Assembly (NCBI GenBank): GCA_003260075.1
Contig: QLIY01000588.1
Coordinates: 1-64,000 of the forward strand
Length of the DNA stretch: 64,000 nucleotides
From: Phallusia mammillata
Taxonomy: Eukaryota > Chordata > Ascidiacea > Phlebobranchia > Ascidiidae
Direction: 5' to 3'
Shown here: in pieces, positions 59,326-64,000 of the stretch
How the letters are laid out: each line of letters begins with the position of its first letter
How positions within the stretch are numbered: position 1 is the first letter of the stretch
The notes under the pieces: model-generated
The model's input: only the letters and a program-made list of their open reading frames with translations
What the model was told of the DNA's origin: nothing
Databases searched by the model: none
Made by a program: the position numbers and the translations under genes

Positions 59326-60040
59326 GCAAATATCGAAGCACCACAGTTTAGGCCAAACCACAATAATCACGAATTTCAAGTCACATCTAGAGCAAATAAC
59401 AAAATCTTTAAACAAACAGCCGATTCTCACTCCCAGGGAAAGAGGTCGATATGTATTGGATAATAAACATAGAACTGAAAATACCTGATTTTATAGAAAT
59501 TTACAACAGAAAACACTAAATGATTGTGGCAGATAAACGCTGAAAAACGAAAGCACCTGCCCTAATTAATGACGCAAAGTTAAGGAAGACGGTGAGCATA
59601 ACTCGACTAAAACTGCAATGCATATCCAACTGTGATACGCTTTGCGTAATTTGATCAACCTTATTTTCATTGTTTGTGGAAGTTCATCAACATGAATTCG
59701 ATTGTTTATCAAATCATCAAAAATACTTTATTCGTTTAGTCTTGTGTGCTGAGGTTACAAAACGAAACTAATGCAAGGCCCTTAATGTAGTGGAAAACGT
59801 AAAATAACTGCCTGCATGGGCACCCAACCCTTTTACAGACCAACAAAAACTCATTCTGCATTCTCGCCCTAAAGTTACGACAATATCCCCCACTTTTCAA
59901 TTACAGACCTGCGTTTTCAAACAATCTTATTCCTTGTATTATAAAATGGCAAATATGAAACGGAAAGGGATGGACCGCACCCAGCGCAAATCGTTTGGAG
60001 TGCTATTTTTAGCGCTTCTGACGCAAACGCCATTTACTCA
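59326..60040. other. Intergenic sequence, nothing recognised
   Basis: No supported features. Confidence 0.4.
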
Positions 60041-60188
60041 ATGACGATAGACCATCCTAGACACTTCCCGCAACAACCAGCGACAATAGACATTATCCGA
60101 CCACAGCTTGTTACCCTAACTCTTCACCCTGCCTGTTCTTATCCCAGCCTACAGTTATTGGCGCCAGCAATAAGGCATATAAAAACTG
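60041..60188 (+). CDS. Possible first coding exon
   Basis: The ATG opens MTIDHPRHFPQQPATIDI and continues to a donor-like ACTG|GTATAG after 49 codons. Downstream exons were not identified, so this is weak. Confidence 0.2.
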
Positions 60189-62894
60189 GTATAGGCTTGT
60201 GTATTGAAATGACCGGCTACCGCCTTAACTTATAAGACGCCGCATAATGCGAGACAAGGCCTACCCTAAGTGATAATTTCCGGTTTGCCCGCACAAATGC
60301 GCGAAGCTTAAATGTCAGAAATAATTCACATTTGTTCACAATGTTTAGAATATGTAACTTTCTTTTGACGTAGTAAGAATCGTCTGTTGGTTCAGCAGTC
60401 AAAAATCAAAATAGAATTGTTGTAATATAATTGGAGTTACGCAACAAGTCTTTGTTGCCATAAAACAACAAAAATATGTTGTAAATACAAAAACAACAAC
60501 GTTTGTTTGTTTGCTTTACCGACTTAATAAACAAAACACAGGCCGCTTTAGACACATAAGCGCGAGTTTTCGTTTTCGTGGCGAAAGGAAATTACATCAT
60601 GTTTTAAACACAAGTCGCAAAAATGTCCCGGATGTTACCGACAGTTTAGTAAACAAATTGGAAACTTAATGGTAGACAATATCTTTTTTTCTGTATGTTA
60701 AGTAGGAACACATCGAAAGTCGCCTTTGAAACCGCAGAAGCGTCTGTTTCGTAGTTATTGGAAATAACGCCCCTTACTTAACCTCACACTATTCTGGTTA
60801 ATGTTTACTGTAATTTGATTTGGAAAAATGATCGGGATTTTTAACGTATTGTGAAACAGGGGGTTAATTGTTGAAGATTTGGTCGAAACTTTTCTCTGGG
60901 TAAAGCGAAGCGTGAGAAGGTGGCTACTATTTAAATAGGGTCATTATTCAAGGAATTAACGTAGGGTAGACCTTAATTACCTATTTGGGATTATTCTCCC
61001 TACAAATGGGATCAGTAACGGTTTACGTAAAGTAGGAAGGGCAATTTGTTCACCTAATTTTCGCATCATTTTTAACGACACTATAAGATTGTAAAAGTAG
61101 TAGTTCAGTGGCAGAATTTGTAAACATTGTTTAATAATACTTTGAAACAAACTACAACAAAAGATTTTCTTCGCTTTGTACTTTCAAAAAAGGTTGTAAA
61201 GTTTCCTTTCAAACAAATTATTGCACCATTTTTTTCTGAACGAAACTGGATAAAAATGCAGACTTTCTTGCATAAGCAATCATGAAACAAAATGGCTAAG
61301 ATTGACTCAACTTGTCGAAAGTAGAACATAATTACGTTAAGCTTGTTTTCGAGCCAGTCAACATAAAAACTATATATTCAAACCAAAATTTGTTCAACAG
61401 TTTTAAATAAAAACAAACGCTTTCAACGGGAAAATGTCATCCCCAGTACAGAAGTTGCTATCAGTTGTGGCCAATGCAATCAATCTTTCGATTAAAAGTA
61501 CAATCTATGCTTCAAAAATGTGCTTTGAACATTTATACGACACTGAACCGAAAATTGCCAAACCCATATTTTTAACAAATATCTGGTAAAATATAAATTC
61601 AGTGCGGGACCTCGCCCAGTTAGTTGTTTATTTATGTTTACGGCGCAGCGGTAGCAAAATTGATCAAATCCAAGATTACCTGCAGACAGTCAACAAAGAA
61701 TCACTTGTCGCCCATATTTCAACAGTTATTACTATATCCAATTCGATAAAGGTTACGGGTTGAATTTGGGTGTTGCTGACAAACATATTGCCAAATTTTG
61801 TGACTTTTATGGCTATCGCTTTTCGGGAGTGTCCACGGTATTTTTTGCAAACTAAAAGTTGCAAAAACATCACTAAAGTGGAATGTGCTGCTAATATTTG
61901 TCTATGAGGTAATTGTTCACCATTGCAGTAAGATTTTTTTCTTAAACATTGCATTCGATTGTACTACAACGTGAAACAAACTTTCGACCTTTTCTAAACG
62001 AACCTTAGCGCACCAAATTTTATGAAAAATGCCATATAAAGTAAATCTGCAAAGAGCTAGGTTTCAGTGCTAACTTTGGCAGTGGCCGATAAAATTCCAG
62101 TGCTCGGTTATACACAGCAATGATGTGGTCGATTTTTATTGCTGTTTATCAGCAAACTTTTTGTGATTTGTTGAATAGTGGTGGAAATTTTTGCGGGTAA
62201 TTGCACCAAAATATGATACTGCGTTGTGGCCATTTGGTATCTGCACTCAACACATGTGTGTTAACATAAAAGCTAAGGACTTCAAAGATAAGACACTTGA
62301 CCATAGTGGTGTCCAATAATTGCATTTTTAGGCGGATTACGAAACATTTAGATGAAAGGTGAATCAGACGGTTTGGGTTCGAACCTCACCGAAATGCCAT
62401 ATGTTTTACTGTTAAACTATATACGGGTTAAACAGGAAGTTGTTCTTAGAGAAAAGTGCAAAACTATTTTTGTGACTTAAGTTAACTGACAATGTCTCAC
62501 GTCCAGTTTTGACAACAAATTTACAAGTTATTTTGTGACGCAATGAAGAAAGCCGTTCTTGAGGCTCGGGTTTTATTTTTTACTGACGTTATCGTGGGGA
62601 AAAATTGTGAGCTATATCATGCTAAACACATATATTATACGATAATTTCGAACCTCTGACATCACAAGTTTGCATCATCGCTCATTACGTATCAATTCCT
62701 TATCAGGACAAATTTGGAAAACGGGTCATATATAAAACCCAATGTACACGATTTTGCATGTAGAAGTTAGGTTTTTGTGATGTTTGCAAATATAATGGTT
62801 CAAAATTGCGCTTTTTTAAATTTTAGTTCTTTGAAATACGTGTTATATCTGTCCATTGCTTTCAAGCGCCCATACATACTTTTTATTTATTCAG
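60189..62894. other. Gene-poor AT-rich stretch
   Basis: A B-box-like gggttcgaacctcacc near 62,377 may be a tRNA-derived relic. Nothing else is supported. Confidence 0.35.
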
Positions 62895-63017
62895 GAAAAA
62901 TTGCACGTTTATAGAAAGCAATGGCCGGTATGCGGTTTTGCCATCCAACATGCCGCATATGGCATAAGCACAGGAGCAGCTCCTGCAGCCAAAACCGTCA
63001 GACGTAGTCGGAACTAA
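62895..63017 (+). CDS. Possible terminal exon
   Basis: It follows a good acceptor (tttttatttattcag) and is open for 40 codons (EKLHVYRKQWPVCGFAIQHA, then an Ala-rich and basic end) to a TAA at 63015. Upstream exons were not found. Confidence 0.3.
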   Translation, partial: EKLHVYRKQWPVCGFAIQHAAYGISTGAAPAAKTVRRSRN

Positions 63018-63682
63018 AAACAAACCTTTCTCAATACATCGGGGCCTCTGCAACGTAGAGGTTGCGTAATTATACCTGAGAGCGTTAGGAGTTTGCATTT
63101 TGGCTTGCCGGAAACGAGTGTCATGACACAACCGGTCATGAAACACTTTAGATTTCGAAGTGTTCCAAGCGAAGTGCAATTATTGGCCAAGAAATGCTTG
63201 CGAAAACGACAGTAAACAAATTTAGAACCGGAAGATGTGGGTGGTCATGGAATGCTCAACCGGCAAAGCAAAGGACATCGAAACTCCAATTTGCACTACA
63301 CTTACTTCCATAAAGTACACATAATTTAAATTCAAATTATTTACTTTCGTATATTATCCCAACGGCCACGAAGGGAACGGACGCAATAATTCAGTCCATT
63401 AAAACATTTTTTAGTTAGGAAACTGGTAACACCGTAATGAACCGTTAATCTAACTTATAAAATCGGGGGCAACACCATCCTACTACCGAAACCGTAAATA
63501 TCTATACCTTTAATTTCGCAATGAAAAATACGTCAGTTCGACGTCAATGGGGCCTAAAATAGTCAGATTAAAAATGATATTTTTTATTCATGTGGTCAAA
63601 CGACAGCACCGCTAAAACAAAAACGTTTGTTTATGCGAGCCGGTTTAGCCAATAATGCTACACGATTTTGCGTTTTCCGTAG

Positions 63683-63769
63683 ACCTACGTTGCATACAAA
63701 TCGCAGTTCGCCATCCTGGCCAAACATCATCACGTTAAGCCGAGACGTGACGAAACGTATCGCCGGAAG
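63683..63769 (+). CDS. Probable internal coding exon of an unidentified gene
   Basis: Exactly 29 codons (phase 0 to 0) lie between a strong acceptor (ttttgcgttttccgtag) and a strong donor (AAG|GTAAGC). They read TYVAYKSQFAILAKHHHVKP followed by RRDETYRRK. The composition is clearly protein-like. The rest of the gene presumably continues beyond the window. Family not recognised. Confidence 0.45.
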
Positions 63770-64000
63770 GTAAGCCGCAACTACGCTGTCGTCACAGCAC
63801 CGATGATGAACCGGAGTGCTTAGAATTCGAAACGCATTCCAAACCGTTGTTTCTCATTACACCGCTGTAGTAGCCTACTGACTTTCAATTTTAAAGCAAA
63901 ACAATTTATTAGTGATTCCGGAGTGTTTTTTGCAACATATTTCGTTGTGTAAACAATAGAAACTAGAATGACAAAACCTTCTTAAATAACCTAACGCGTT

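Noticed and set aside
1..64000. CRISPR arrays, rRNA genes, intact tRNA genes
   Set aside because: No regularly spaced repeats, no rRNA-like sequence and no complete tRNA cloverleaf were found. Only B-box-like fragments occur near 20.4, 38.4 and 62.4 kb.

Overview
This window looks like invertebrate metazoan chromosomal DNA. It is AT-rich, its genes have introns mostly of a few hundred bases, and it is scattered with short hAT-type MITEs. The gene families, the high allelic divergence and the splice-acceptor-next-to-ATG arrangement would suit a tunicate such as Ciona, but that is inference. No bacterial or viral gene was recognised.

Layout. (1) 0.6-8.9 kb and 14-20 kb hold copies of an apparently intronless gene family. 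Its products have a GlnD/DUF294-like nucleotidyltransferase core (G-S-x10-D-F-E), a TPR region and about five C-terminal membrane helices. Copies A, B and the 7.7 kb fragment carry stops, frameshifts or a transposon. The 17.2-19.9 kb locus (D) is the best preserved. (2) 11-13.7 kb holds a seven-helix receptor of LGR/relaxin-receptor type, plus a partial second copy of its 5' half. (3) 21.6-27.5 kb (minus) holds a nine-exon gene for a coiled-coil protein with a C-terminal Death domain; all intron phases agree (684 residues). (4) 28.1-33.7 kb (minus) holds a ten-exon gene of unrecognised family; all phases agree (501 residues). (5) 57.0-58.5 kb (plus) holds a four-exon GPI-anchored Ly6/uPAR-type protein. 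Weaker candidates lie at 35.7-36.5, 44.4-45.7, 50.5-50.6, 60.0, 62.9 and 63.7 kb.

Assembly quality is central to reading this window. There are 22 runs of about ten G, always G on the given strand, and most sit between two near-identical blocks. Five longer G runs (20-86) behave like sized gaps. Three single 'n' joins and one 301-N gap also have duplicated sequence around them. The simplest reading is that overlapping contigs from two divergent haplotypes were joined with artificial spacers. Much of the tandem duplication and some broken reading frames are therefore probably artefact. One pair (38.4-39.2 kb) captures a MITE-containing and a MITE-free allele side by side.

The functional genes have no evident pathway in common. 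The nucleotidyltransferase-TPR-membrane family is the most unusual protein architecture here.
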